Positions 1 to 5,977 of a stretch of 8,114 nucleotides of DNA are shown piece by piece (within the stretch, counting starts at the first letter, position 1; the number at the start of each line of letters is the position of its first letter). The translations under genes and the position numbers were made by a program. The notes under the pieces were generated by a model that had not been told where the DNA came from, ran no database searches, and was given only the letters and a program-made list of their open reading frames with translations. The stretch spans positions 1 to 8,114 of the forward strand of contig JALHET010000078.1 in the NCBI GenBank assembly GCA_022839525.1, written 5' to 3'. Origin of the DNA: Lentisphaerota bacterium (GTDB lineage Bacteria > Verrucomicrobiota > Kiritimatiellia > RFP12 > UBA1067).

Positions 1-9
1 GACAGAGGC

Positions 10-27
10 CGCGCCCGAGCGGGCGCG
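10..27. other. GC-rich perfect hairpin
   Basis: CGCGCCC at 10-16 pairs perfectly with GGGCGCG at 21-27 around a four-base loop, GAGC. No T-run follows on either strand, so it is not a standard intrinsic terminator. It may be the remains of a terminator or a structured 3' end belonging to a gene left of the window. Confidence 0.4.
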
Positions 28-205
28 TCCCCGTGCATCTCGCTTCCTAACTTAAACTTGGTGGTTTCAGATGAAGCGTTAATGCGCGTAAGCGCAAAAA
101 TCAAATCAGTCTGTGGGGTCCGGTCTTTTCCGCATGCGTTGTCCTTGTCGGTTCAATTACTCCAGCCAATCATCGGGATAAACATACTCCTTTTTCCGGA
201 AAGTT

Positions 206-229
206 CGCAACCGTTTTTTTCAGGTTGCG
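206..229. other. Inverted repeat with T-rich loop at array edge
   Basis: CGCAACC at 206-212 is the exact reverse complement of GGTTGCG at 223-229, which belongs to the first heptamer unit. The ten-base loop between them contains seven Ts. The T-run is inside the loop and not after the stem, so a terminator is unlikely. The left arm may be a single inverted unit of the same repeat family. Confidence 0.4.
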
Positions 230-277
230 GGTTGAAGGGGACAGGTTACACGTTGCGGGTTGCGGATTGCAGGTTTC
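222..277 (+). repeat. Tandem heptamer array, AGGTTGC type, 8 units
   Basis: Read in steps of seven from 222, the sequence gives eight consecutive variants of AGGTTGC with no gaps: for example AGGTTGC at 222-228, AGGTTAC at 243-249, GGGTTGC at 257-263 and AGGTTTC at 271-277. Most units differ from the consensus at one or two positions; the third unit is the most diverged. The same unit recurs at 3469-3496 (inverted) and 5206-5233, so this is a dispersed family and not a single slippage event. Confidence 0.8.
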
Positions 278-306
278 GGCGACTCCTCCTGCCTACCTGC
301 CACAAC

Positions 307-334
307 TTGAACGTTGGGTGTCGAACGTTGAGCG
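307..334 (+). repeat. Tandem heptamer array, TTGAACG type, 4 units
   Basis: Four contiguous seven-base units occur: TTGAACG, TTGGGTG, TCGAACG and TTGAGCG. A lone reverse-complement unit, CGTTCAA, sits at 383-389 just before the first gene. Related units in the opposite orientation occur at 4245-4265. The unit differs from the AGGTTGC family, so at least two heptamer families coexist in this gap. Confidence 0.65.
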
Positions 335-412
335 TTCTTCACCCCTCTGCCACCAACCGGTTACCCTCTGCGCTTGTCTCACCGTTCAACATTCTGTATG
401 CTCTCTTTACAA

Positions 413-1174
413 ATGAAACCTGAGACTTCTTTTCCTTTTCTAAAAAGCAAAGCCTCTTGGTTGGCTGCGCCGCTGTTCTGGATCACAGGTGTTGTCGCGC
501 TTTCGGTGATCGGTTTGACCGCCACGCCCGACTGGATCGCGAATCACTTCGATCAGGATGGGGCCTCGCCGGTGGAGGCCGCGACGATCGCGCTGTTCTG
601 GCTCCAGATCGCCTTTTTCTGGCTGGTGCCGCCAATGCGGCCCGGACGCTGGCGCGCCTTCTGGCTGACGAATTTTTCGCTGTTGACTTTCTTCGCCATC
701 TGCCGCCAACTCGACTGGCACAGGCTCCTCGTCACACCTTCAGGGCTCCCCGGCGCCACTCGCGGCACACCGTTTAAGATGAAGTTTTTGCTGAACGCCC
801 GCAACCCGCTCCCGGACCGGATTCTGGTCGCGCTCTGCTTCGTGCTGGTCATCGCGCTGTGCGGCGGCACGCTGCTCTATTTTCTGCCGCGGCTGCTCCG
901 AGGCCTCTTCCGGATGCACCCGGTGTGCTGGACGATCGGATTCTTCGGCGGCACGCTGATCCTGATCCAGATTTTCGACCGGATGAGTTCGGTGCTGCGC
1001 AAGGATTTCGGCATCCACCTTACGGATCGCCAGCATGCGCTGACCACCGCTCTGGAGGAGGGGCTGGAGCTGCTGCTGCCGCTCTTCATTATCCTCGCGG
1101 TGCTCCAAGCGCACTTCATCTATCTCGATTCTGACGCGGAAAGCGGGCCGCTGGCCCGCCACCGTGCACTGTAA
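413..1174 (+). CDS. Unrecognised six-helix membrane protein
   Basis: I cannot name this protein. Six hydrophobic stretches are visible: WLAAPLFWITGVVAL, the EAATIALFWLQIAFFW region, a third just before RQLDWHR, ILVALCFVLVIAL, IGFFGGTLILIQIF and LLLPLFIILAVLQ. Polar residues lie at helix edges: VEAA at the start of helix 2, RQLDWHR after helix 3, and LEEGLEL at the start of helix 6. The acidic/DWH pattern resembles a set of uncharacterised bacterial membrane proteins with an RE-x-D-x-HK motif followed by a K-x-(R/K)-F-like segment; here FKMKFL follows. That resemblance is from memory. ATG 413 gives MKPETSF; ATG 398 and TTG 374 are in frame upstream, and none has a clear Shine-Dalgarno. The gene lies 37 bp before the response regulator, so a shared transcript and a role linked to that signalling system are plausible. 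Confidence 0.75.
   Translation: MKPETSFPFLKSKASWLAAPLFWITGVVALSVIGLTATPDWIANHFDQDGASPVEAATIALFWLQIAFFWLVPPMRPGRWRAFWLTNFSLLTFFAICRQLDWHRLLVTPSGLPGATRGTPFKMKFLLNARNPLPDRILVALCFVLVIALCGGTLLYFLPRLLRGLFRMHPVCWTIGFFGGTLILIQIFDRMSSVLRKDFGIHLTDRQHALTTALEEGLELLLPLFIILAVLQAHFIYLDSDAESGPLARHRAL
1143..1159 (+). other. Perfect hairpin at 3' end of membrane protein gene
   Basis: GCGGGCC at 1143-1149 and GGCCCGC at 1153-1159 form a perfect 7-bp stem with a three-base loop inside the last codons of the membrane protein gene. It is followed within 20 bases by a second hairpin. There is no T-run, so it may act in mRNA stability or translation, or may simply reflect GC-rich codon choice. Confidence 0.45.
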
Positions 1175-1178
1175 CCCC

Positions 1179-1203
1179 CTTTCGCGCCGCACGGCGCGGA
1201 AAG
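1179..1203 (+). promoter_or_regulatory. Hairpin covering the response regulator RBS
   Basis: CTTTCGCGCC at 1179-1188 pairs with GGCGCG-G-AAAG at 1193-1203 around the loop GCAC, giving ten pairs with one bulged G. The right arm includes GGAAAG, the only Shine-Dalgarno-like sequence in front of ATG 1212 (eight bases away). If it folds in the mRNA, the ribosome binding site would be masked unless a ribosome is translating up to the upstream stop codon at 1172-1174. That would couple the regulator's translation to the membrane protein gene. The pairing is read directly; the effect is inferred. Confidence 0.45.
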
Positions 1204-1211
1204 TCTGATCC

Positions 1212-1901
1212 ATGCGAATACTGGTGATCGAAGACGACGACAAGATCCAGTCCTTCATCGGCCGGGGATTGAGTCAGGAAGGCCATACCGTGGACATGGC
1301 CTCGACCGGTACCGAGGGGCTGCGTCTCTGGCAGCGTACGCAATATGACGCGGTCGTGCTCGACATCATGCTGCCGGAACGGAACGGAATCGATTTGCTC
1401 CGGCAAATGCGCCACAAAGGCGACCCGACCCCGGTATTGGTGCTCAGCGCCAAAAGCGCCGTGGAGGACCGCGTGACCGGTCTGGAAATCGGTGCCGACG
1501 ATTATATGACCAAACCCTTTTCGTTTTCGGAGCTGATCGCGCGCCTGCACGCGATCACCCGGCGCATGCAGAGCCCGGCGCAATCCGGTAAAGACGCCAC
1601 TTCGCTCAGCCTCGGCGGGGTGACTCTCGATCTGTTACGGCGCACCGTCGTGCGCGAGAATCGCAAGATCGAACTGCAGCCGCGCGAGTTCGCCCTCCTT
1701 GAACTGCTGATGCGTAACGCCAACCGTCCCCTCAACAAGACGGTGATCCTCGAACGGATCTGGGATTACAGCTTTGACCCGCAAACCAACGTTGTGGATG
1801 TTCTGGTCTGCCGGCTGCGCACGAAACTGGATGCCGGATTCAGCGTAAAGCGGATCCAGACCATGAGGGGGATCGGCTATGTTTTCCGCACGACGGAATA
1901 A
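1212..1901 (+). CDS. OmpR/PhoB-family response regulator
   Basis: A 229-residue two-domain transcription regulator, full length for the family. The receiver domain (about 1-118) has the acidic pair E7/D8 in VIEDDD, the phosphoacceptor D51 in VVLDIMLPERNG, the conserved hydroxyl S79 in VLSAKS, and K101 in YMTKPF. A winged-helix DNA-binding domain follows (about 133-227), with the RRTVVRE strand pair, LQPREFALLELL, a recognition helix around NVVDVLVCRLRTKLD and the wing IQTMRGIGYVF. It should be phosphorylated by the sensor kinase encoded next, with which it overlaps by 23 bp, and then bind promoter DNA as a dimer. The signal and target genes cannot be read from the sequence. ATG 1212 gives the standard receiver start MRILVIEDD; the GGAAAG site in front of it lies in a hairpin. 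Confidence 0.95.
   Translation: MRILVIEDDDKIQSFIGRGLSQEGHTVDMASTGTEGLRLWQRTQYDAVVLDIMLPERNGIDLLRQMRHKGDPTPVLVLSAKSAVEDRVTGLEIGADDYMTKPFSFSELIARLHAITRRMQSPAQSGKDATSLSLGGVTLDLLRRTVVRENRKIELQPREFALLELLMRNANRPLNKTVILERIWDYSFDPQTNVVDVLVCRLRTKLDAGFSVKRIQTMRGIGYVFRTTE
1865..1871 (+). promoter_or_regulatory. RBS of the histidine kinase, inside the regulator gene
   Basis: A purine-rich AGGGGG stretch ends seven bases before ATG 1879, within the last codons of the response regulator. It supports 1879 as the kinase start over the in-frame ATG at 1921, and implies translational coupling of regulator and kinase. Confidence 0.5.
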
Positions 1902-3309
1902 CCGTCTCCGTTCCTTCGCGATGTATCTCGGCATGGGCTACCTGATCGTCTATGCCCTCTGTACCGGCGTGATCTTTTTCCTGATCACCCGGGTCATCAC
2001 CGTCTCCGCCCGCGGCTTTGACCGCGAGGATGTCCTGGCCGAAAGCGAGGAACTCGTCGAACTCCTCACCCAGAACACCGACGGCAACCTGCTGGCCGAA
2101 CAGGTGACCATGGGACGGTATCCGCCCTCCACCATCTTCATCGTGCGCGTGATCAACCGCCGCGGGCTGGTTGAATACACCATCACCTGGCCGAAGAAGA
2201 TCGACCTTCCGGATTGGCGCGCCTTCGCGGAAGGCGACGAAAATCTGCCCCGCGAGGGATTGAGCGAATACTACATCCGGCCCTTGAAACGGCATGTCCA
2301 GATCCAGACCACCCATCTCCCGGACGGCCGTGTGCTTCAGGTGGGCAAGGGTTCGTTTCTGGAGGTGGACCAGAAAAGCATGCTGGTGCGCATCCTCCTG
2401 ATCTATGCGGCCCTCTCCACCTTCTTCTCGATCGCCTCGGGCATCTTCATGATGCTGATCACCCTGCGCCCCATCCACCGCATCACAAAATCGATGTCCG
2501 ACATCATCCGTTCGCAGGCCTTTGAGACCGGGGCGCCGCCGGTCCGAAGCCTGATCGCGGAACTCGACACGCTGGGGCAGCTTTTCACGATCATGACCGG
2601 GAAATACGCCAACCTCATCCGGGCCATGCGCGAGACCATGGAGAACGTGGCGCATGACTTCCGCACGCCGCTCGCGCGTATCCGCGGCGCATCGGAGCTG
2701 GCGCTGCACCGCGAACACCTTCCCGCCGAACTGACCGAGACGCTCGCGGACATCATCGAGGACTGTGACCGCCTCCAGCTTCAGCTCCAGAACCTGATGG
2801 ACGCGCGCGAAATGGAGAGCGGGTTCGTCCGGCTCAACCGCCAGCCCTTCCGCCTCAACCAACTCCTCGGCGAAATCGTCGACCTCTACTCGTTGCTTGC
2901 GGAGGAGAAACGCCTGACCCTCTCGTACGTCAATGCCTGCGACCGCGATGTGCTGTTCGACGGGGACCGGAACCGTCTCGCCCGCGCCTTCGCCAACCTC
3001 ATGGACAACGCCTTGAAATATACCCCGAACGGCGGCCGCGTGGACCTCACGCTGGAAACAGGCCCCGACGCCGTGCGCGTGTGTGTCCGCGACACGGGCA
3101 TCGGCATCTCCGAAGCCGAACAGACCCTCGTTTGGCAACGCCTGTTCCGCGGTAAACAGGCGCGTGAAACCGAAAAGGGGCTGGGGCTCGGCCTGAACAT
3201 CGTCCAGATCATCATTTCGGCGCATGGCGGCACGGTCACCCTGGAAAGCCGCCCCGGCGCGGGCAGCGTTTTCCGCGTGACGTTGCCGTTCCGCGATGCG
3301 CCAAGTTGA
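1879..3309 (+). CDS. HAMP-type transmembrane sensor histidine kinase
   Basis: A 476-residue class I sensor kinase, partner of the preceding response regulator. It has a basic N-terminus, TM1 at about 14-40, an extracytoplasmic sensor region at about 43-167, TM2 at about 168-196, and a HAMP linker from about 197 to 248. The DHp helix carries the phosphorylated histidine H259 in NVAHDFRTPLARIRG. The ATPase domain has the N box FANLMDNALKYTP (N373, N377), the G1 box RDTGIGI (D405) and the G2 box GLGLGLN (434-440). All catalytic motifs are intact. The AHDFRTPL H box is of the type seen in many OmpR-linked kinases. The sensor region has no domain I recognise, so the stimulus is unknown. The 23-bp overlap with the regulator and the AGGGGG site indicate coupled expression. 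The gene converges on comF. Confidence 0.95.
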   Translation: MFSARRNNRLRSFAMYLGMGYLIVYALCTGVIFFLITRVITVSARGFDREDVLAESEELVELLTQNTDGNLLAEQVTMGRYPPSTIFIVRVINRRGLVEYTITWPKKIDLPDWRAFAEGDENLPREGLSEYYIRPLKRHVQIQTTHLPDGRVLQVGKGSFLEVDQKSMLVRILLIYAALSTFFSIASGIFMMLITLRPIHRITKSMSDIIRSQAFETGAPPVRSLIAELDTLGQLFTIMTGKYANLIRAMRETMENVAHDFRTPLARIRGASELALHREHLPAELTETLADIIEDCDRLQLQLQNLMDAREMESGFVRLNRQPFRLNQLLGEIVDLYSLLAEEKRLTLSYVNACDRDVLFDGDRNRLARAFANLMDNALKYTPNGGRVDLTLETGPDAVRVCVRDTGIGISEAEQTLVWQRLFRGKQARETEKGLGLGLNIVQIIISAHGGTVTLESRPGAGSVFRVTLPFRDAPS

Positions 3310-3373
3310 ACTTCTGCGCTCGAGACCACAAAGAAAAAACCCACGAAACGTCTTTACCCACCGGTTTTCTTAC

Positions 3374-3400
3374 ATCTCTGCGTTCCTTACGTTCTTTGCG
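3374..3400 (-). repeat. Tandem nonamer array, TTCTTTGCG type, 3 units
   Basis: Three contiguous nine-base units on the + strand: ATCTCTGCG, TTCCTTACG and TTCTTTGCG. On the - strand the unit reads CGCAAAGAA. An inverted, imperfect copy of the edge, CCACAAAGAA, lies at 3326-3335 and matches the reverse complement of 3392-3401 at nine of ten positions, which could allow a long-loop fold. Confidence 0.55.
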
Positions 3401-3468
3401 GATAATCTTCAACTGCTTTTCCTAGGTTGAATCCATATCTTCGGAAATCGGTGTGCTCTATGGATAGA

Positions 3469-3496
3469 ATAACTTGTAACCTGCAACCTGTAACCA
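3469..3496 (-). repeat. Tandem heptamer array, AGGTTGC type, inverted, 4 units
   Basis: On the + strand the units are ATAACTT, GTAACCT, GCAACCT and GTAACCA. On the - strand the middle two read AGGTTGC and AGGTTAC, identical to units at 222-228 and 243-249. The array ends nine bases from the comF stop codon (3505-3507). Confidence 0.75.
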
Positions 3497-3504
3497 AAAC
3501 TTCC

Positions 3505-4233
3505 TCACCCGCGCCCGACGGTCACCGCCCAAACCGCACGGGCTCCAGTCTTTTTCAGTACGCGTGCGCATTCGTTGAGCGTCGCGCCGGTCGTCATCAC
3601 GTCGTCCACCAGCAAAACGGTCCGGCGCGTCACCCATGCCGGGCGGGCCACGCTGAACGCCCCCAGCATGTTCATTCGCCGCCGCGCCGCATCAAGCCGC
3701 GTCTGGGTCTCGGTTGCGCGTGTGCGCACAAGAGCCCGGGCGTCATACCGGCGCCCGACGCGTTGCGCCAACCCCTGCGCCAACAGTGCAGCCTGATTAT
3801 AGGACCGTTCGCGTTCCCGTACCGGATACAACGGCACCGGCATCACCACATCGACAGTTTCCGGTGCGAAATGCGCCATCAGGCACCCGTGCAATAAATC
3901 GACCAAATCCTGCCTCAACCAGAGAGCCTGCCCATATTTGAACTGGTGGATCAGCTCGCGCAGAACCCCCGCAAAACGTCCCGCTGCCCGAACCCGGTCA
4001 AACGCTGGCGTCGCGTCCCTGCATGCGCCGCAGATGAAACCGTGGGGCACCTGCCCCTCCGCAAAATACCCGCACCGCTCACACAGGCTTTGCGTATACA
4101 GCTCGACGCGGAAAAGGCAACCCCAACACAGATGCCGCCCGGGACGGTCAGACATCCGCCCGCACCCCGGACAGGCGCGCGGATAGAACCAGTCGGCGAT
4201 TCGCTCCGCCGTCTTCGACACGCGTTCAAGCAT
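3505..4233 (-). CDS. comF: ComF-family phosphoribosyltransferase-like protein
   Basis: A 242-residue protein of normal ComF length. The N-terminal part has two zinc-ribbon-like cysteine pairs each: C21/C24 with C36/C39 and C51/C54 with C68/C71. The phosphoribosyltransferase fold follows, with the ComF signature FKYG (98-101), the basic RERERSYNQA segment (139-148) and the PRPP-binding loop TVLLVDDVMTTGAT (205-218), where the two aspartates and the TTG turn are intact. ComF proteins are needed for natural DNA uptake in several bacteria, probably acting on incoming single-stranded DNA at the cytoplasmic side, but homologues occur widely in species not known to be competent and their substrate is uncertain. 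This is the last gene of the - strand operon, 41 bp after the nucleotidyltransferase. An AGGTGAT Shine-Dalgarno lies just before ATG 4233 and abuts a heptamer array. Confidence 0.92.
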   Translation of the reverse strand: MLERVSKTAERIADWFYPRACPGCGRMSDRPGRHLCWGCLFRVELYTQSLCERCGYFAEGQVPHGFICGACRDATPAFDRVRAAGRFAGVLRELIHQFKYGQALWLRQDLVDLLHGCLMAHFAPETVDVVMPVPLYPVRERERSYNQAALLAQGLAQRVGRRYDARALVRTRATETQTRLDAARRRMNMLGAFSVARPAWVTRRTVLLVDDVMTTGATLNECARVLKKTGARAVWAVTVGRG

Positions 4234-4244
4234 AGATCACCTAA

Positions 4245-4265
4245 CCGTTCAGCGTTGGGCGCTCA
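4245..4265 (-). repeat. Heptamer units, TTGAACG type, upstream of comF
   Basis: Three seven-base units on the + strand, CCGTTCA, GCGTTGG and GCGCTCA, are inverted variants of the TGAACGT/TTGAACG family seen at 307-334. They fill most of the 41-bp gap between the nucleotidyltransferase stop and the comF start, directly upstream of the comF ribosome binding site. A pyrimidine-rich tail at 4263-4278 resembles the one after the first array at 339-354. Confidence 0.5.
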
Positions 4266-4274
4266 TCCCCTCTC

Positions 4275-5180
4275 TCACCACAGCTTCGGCGGATACTCTC
4301 CTTTCGCCACCAGCGCCTGCACCGCCGCCACGACCACCGGCTTATCCTCCCGGTAGGTCACGCCGAACCATGCGCTTTCCGTCGGCAGCACCTCGACCTC
4401 CGCCTTGCCCTCGCCCACCAATTCGTCCACGACAAACGGAATGTACCATTCGGCTTTCGGATCCGCCGCATGCGCCGCCAGCCAAGCGGGGAAACGTTCT
4501 TCCAACGCCGCGAACAAAGCGGGCGTGAAGCCCCACAGGTTCATCGACACCCGCTCCGCCCCTGTCAGCGCGATGGGCTGCCCGGGGCTCTCGCGGTTCT
4601 CCGCACCGCCGGGCACGCGCACCAGCTTGGTCATCTCAGTCACCGTCTCCAGCATCCCCTCCGGCGTCACGCGGCAGATGCCGCGCGCCACGCCGCCATG
4701 TTCCGAAAGCGTCTGATCCAGACGGTAGCCGACCATAGCGAAGCGTGGTTTTGGGGCGGGCCGCGACGCGGAGAGAAACGTCCCCAGCCGCGCGAACGCA
4801 TCCTGACCATAGAAGTCATCCGCATTGATCGCGGCAAACGGCGCCTCGACCACCTGCCGCGCCGAACGGATCGCGTGCGCCGTGCCCCACGGCTTGGCCC
4901 GCCCGGCCGGCACCGTGAACCCTGCGGGCAGATCGTCCAGAGCCTGAAACGCATAACCCACCTCGACCGTCCCGGCATATTTCGCTCCCACGGTCTCGCG
5001 GAAGACCTCCTCGAAATCCCGACGGATCACGAACACCACGCGGTTGAATCCGGCGCGCACCGCATCGAACACCGAATAGTCCATGATCGTTTCGCCGGAC
5101 GGCCCCACCGGGTCAACCTGTTTCAAACCGCCGTACCGGCTACCCATGCCCGCCGCCAAAATCACCAGTGTCGGATTCAT
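4275..5180 (-). CDS. Sugar-phosphate-type nucleotidyltransferase (NTP transferase)
   Basis: A 301-residue cytoplasmic protein of the NTP-transferase (GT-A-like) superfamily. The N-terminus has the nucleotide-binding signature LAAGMGSRYGGLKQ (8-21), with G11, G13, R15 and K20 in the expected places, followed by a phosphate-handling GPSGE turn. GTAHA (99-103) and NADDFYG (119-125) match the substrate loop and the metal-binding aspartate region of sugar-nucleotide pyrophosphorylases. The C-terminal part lacks hexapeptide (left-handed beta-helix) repeats, so it is not a GlmU-like bifunctional enzyme. It should join an NTP to a phosphorylated sugar or similar headgroup, releasing pyrophosphate; base and sugar cannot be told from the sequence. 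No glycan-synthesis genes lie nearby, so the context does not help. The start MNPTLVILAAG is the only sensible one; the Shine-Dalgarno (GGGAA) is weak and distant. Confidence 0.88.
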   Translation of the reverse strand: MNPTLVILAAGMGSRYGGLKQVDPVGPSGETIMDYSVFDAVRAGFNRVVFVIRRDFEEVFRETVGAKYAGTVEVGYAFQALDDLPAGFTVPAGRAKPWGTAHAIRSARQVVEAPFAAINADDFYGQDAFARLGTFLSASRPAPKPRFAMVGYRLDQTLSEHGGVARGICRVTPEGMLETVTEMTKLVRVPGGAENRESPGQPIALTGAERVSMNLWGFTPALFAALEERFPAWLAAHAADPKAEWYIPFVVDELVGEGKAEVEVLPTESAWFGVTYREDKPVVVAAVQALVAKGEYPPKLW

Positions 5181-5205
5181 TCTAATATTCCCGTATTCTG
5201 TTTCA

Positions 5206-5233
5206 AGGTTTCAGGCTTCAGGTTCGAGATTGC
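5206..5233 (+). repeat. Tandem heptamer array overlapping the coaX 3' end
   Basis: Four contiguous units: AGGTTTC, AGGCTTC, AGGTTCG and AGATTGC. AGGTTTC is identical to the unit at 271-277. The stop codon of coaX (5211-5213 on the - strand) and its last codons lie inside the array, so the C-terminal residues NLEPEA are encoded by repeat sequence. Confidence 0.7.
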
Positions 5234-5972
5234 TCTCAAAGATACACCCCAAGCCGAACAGCGTCAACGACGGGTCGACCACAAAACCCATGCCGCTGCC
5301 TTTGAGCGCCCAGCCCGCATATCCGCCCGTCGCCACCAGCTTGAACTCGCACCGCATCGCCGCCCGCAGGTGGGTCACGATCTCGCGCATGATGCCCCGG
5401 TAACCGATCTGGGCGCCGATCCGCATCGCCTGCAGCGTGCTGCGTCCCACCTTCGGACACCGACCCTCCAGTGTCACGCGCGGCAACAGTGCCGTCCGCT
5501 CATACAAGTAGTCGGTCATCAGCGGCAGGCCGGGCGCGATCACGCCTCCCACATAACGCCGGTCCGGAGTGACCACATCAAAGGTCAGCGCCGTGCCGAA
5601 ATCCGCGACGATCAGCGGCGCGCCGTAACGCCGCACGCCGCCGCAGGCGCCCGCCAGCCGGTCCGCGCCGATCGTTTCCGGGGCGGGATAATCGACGGTC
5701 ACGTCCATCGGCAGATCCGCCTTGACCACCAGCAGCGCGTAACCCGTTTCGTTGCGAACAAGCCGACGCCACGCCGCATTGACCCGCGGCACAACGGATC
5801 CGAGAACCGCGCCGTGGATCCCGCCGCGGATCGCCTTGCGTACCGCCGCAGCGCACGCCGCGGGGCGCTTCACAATTCCGCCCTGCACATGCGTGACACG
5901 CGAGATCACACCCCGGTCATACAGGCCGATGCCCGTCGACGTGTTGCCGACATCTATCACGATACAGCGCAT
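5211..5972 (-). CDS. coaX: Type III pantothenate kinase
   Basis: A full-length CoaX (253 residues from ATG 5972; an in-frame ATG at 5993 would add seven). It phosphorylates pantothenate with ATP in the first committed step of CoA synthesis, in the cytoplasm. Family motifs are intact: the phosphate-binding IDVGNTSTG near the N-terminus, the TIGADRLAG segment carrying the catalytic aspartate, VADFGTALTFD (phosphate/cation site), GGVIAPG and KVGRSTLQAMRIGAQIGY. I prefer 5972 because family members begin within a few residues of the DxGNT motif, and because it leaves five bases after the nadC stop; 5993 would overlap nadC by 16 bp. It is the fourth gene of the operon. Its final residues come from a heptamer repeat array and do not look like conserved CoaX sequence. 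Confidence 0.94.
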   Translation of the reverse strand: MRCIVIDVGNTSTGIGLYDRGVISRVTHVQGGIVKRPAACAAAVRKAIRGGIHGAVLGSVVPRVNAAWRRLVRNETGYALLVVKADLPMDVTVDYPAPETIGADRLAGACGGVRRYGAPLIVADFGTALTFDVVTPDRRYVGGVIAPGLPLMTDYLYERTALLPRVTLEGRCPKVGRSTLQAMRIGAQIGYRGIMREIVTHLRAAMRCEFKLVATGGYAGWALKGSGMGFVVDPSLTLFGLGCIFESNLEPEA

Positions 5973-5977
5973 AACGT

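Larger units (their letters stand above)
1..412. other. Gene-free region with hairpin and heptamer repeats
   Basis: I see no supportable gene here. Open frames exist (for example 58-423 on +), but their translations are low in recognisable structure and run straight through repeat arrays. The stretch contains a GC-rich hairpin at 10-27, an AGGTTGC-type heptamer array at 222-277, a TTGAACG-type array at 307-334 and a lone CGTTCAA unit at 383-389. It probably also holds the promoter of the three-gene + strand cluster that follows, but I could not find a convincing -35/-10 pair. Confidence 0.6.
3310..3504. other. Convergent intergenic gap with several repeat types
   Basis: This gap separates the 3' ends of the histidine kinase (+) and comF (-). 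It is visibly more AT-rich than the flanking genes and contains a nonamer array at 3374-3400, a distant inverted copy of its edge at 3326-3335 and a heptamer array at 3469-3496. TTCAAC at 3408-3413 and GTTGAA at 3426-3431 form a weak 6-bp stem. I see no strong hairpin with a T-tail, so termination of either transcript is not explained by a standard intrinsic terminator. Confidence 0.6.

Noticed and set aside
10..27. Intrinsic terminator of a gene left of the window
   Set aside because: The stem is strong but no T-run follows on either strand, so it is listed only as a hairpin.
58..85. Sigma-70 promoter TTGGTG-16-TAATGC upstream of the + strand cluster
   Set aside because: The -10 matches the consensus at too few positions, and it lies more than 300 bases before the first gene.
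222..334. CRISPR array
   Set aside because: Units are seven bases long, contiguous and without spacers, and no cas genes are present.
58..423. 121-codon open frame on + before the membrane protein gene
   Set aside because: It runs through both heptamer arrays, gives a composition unlike the neighbours and has no family motif or good ribosome binding site.
1840..3225. Long (461-codon) open frame on - opposite the histidine kinase
   Set aside because: The + strand carries an unmistakable, complete sensor kinase. Long antisense frames are expected in GC-rich genes, and the product is a D/H/G/E-rich shadow without motifs.
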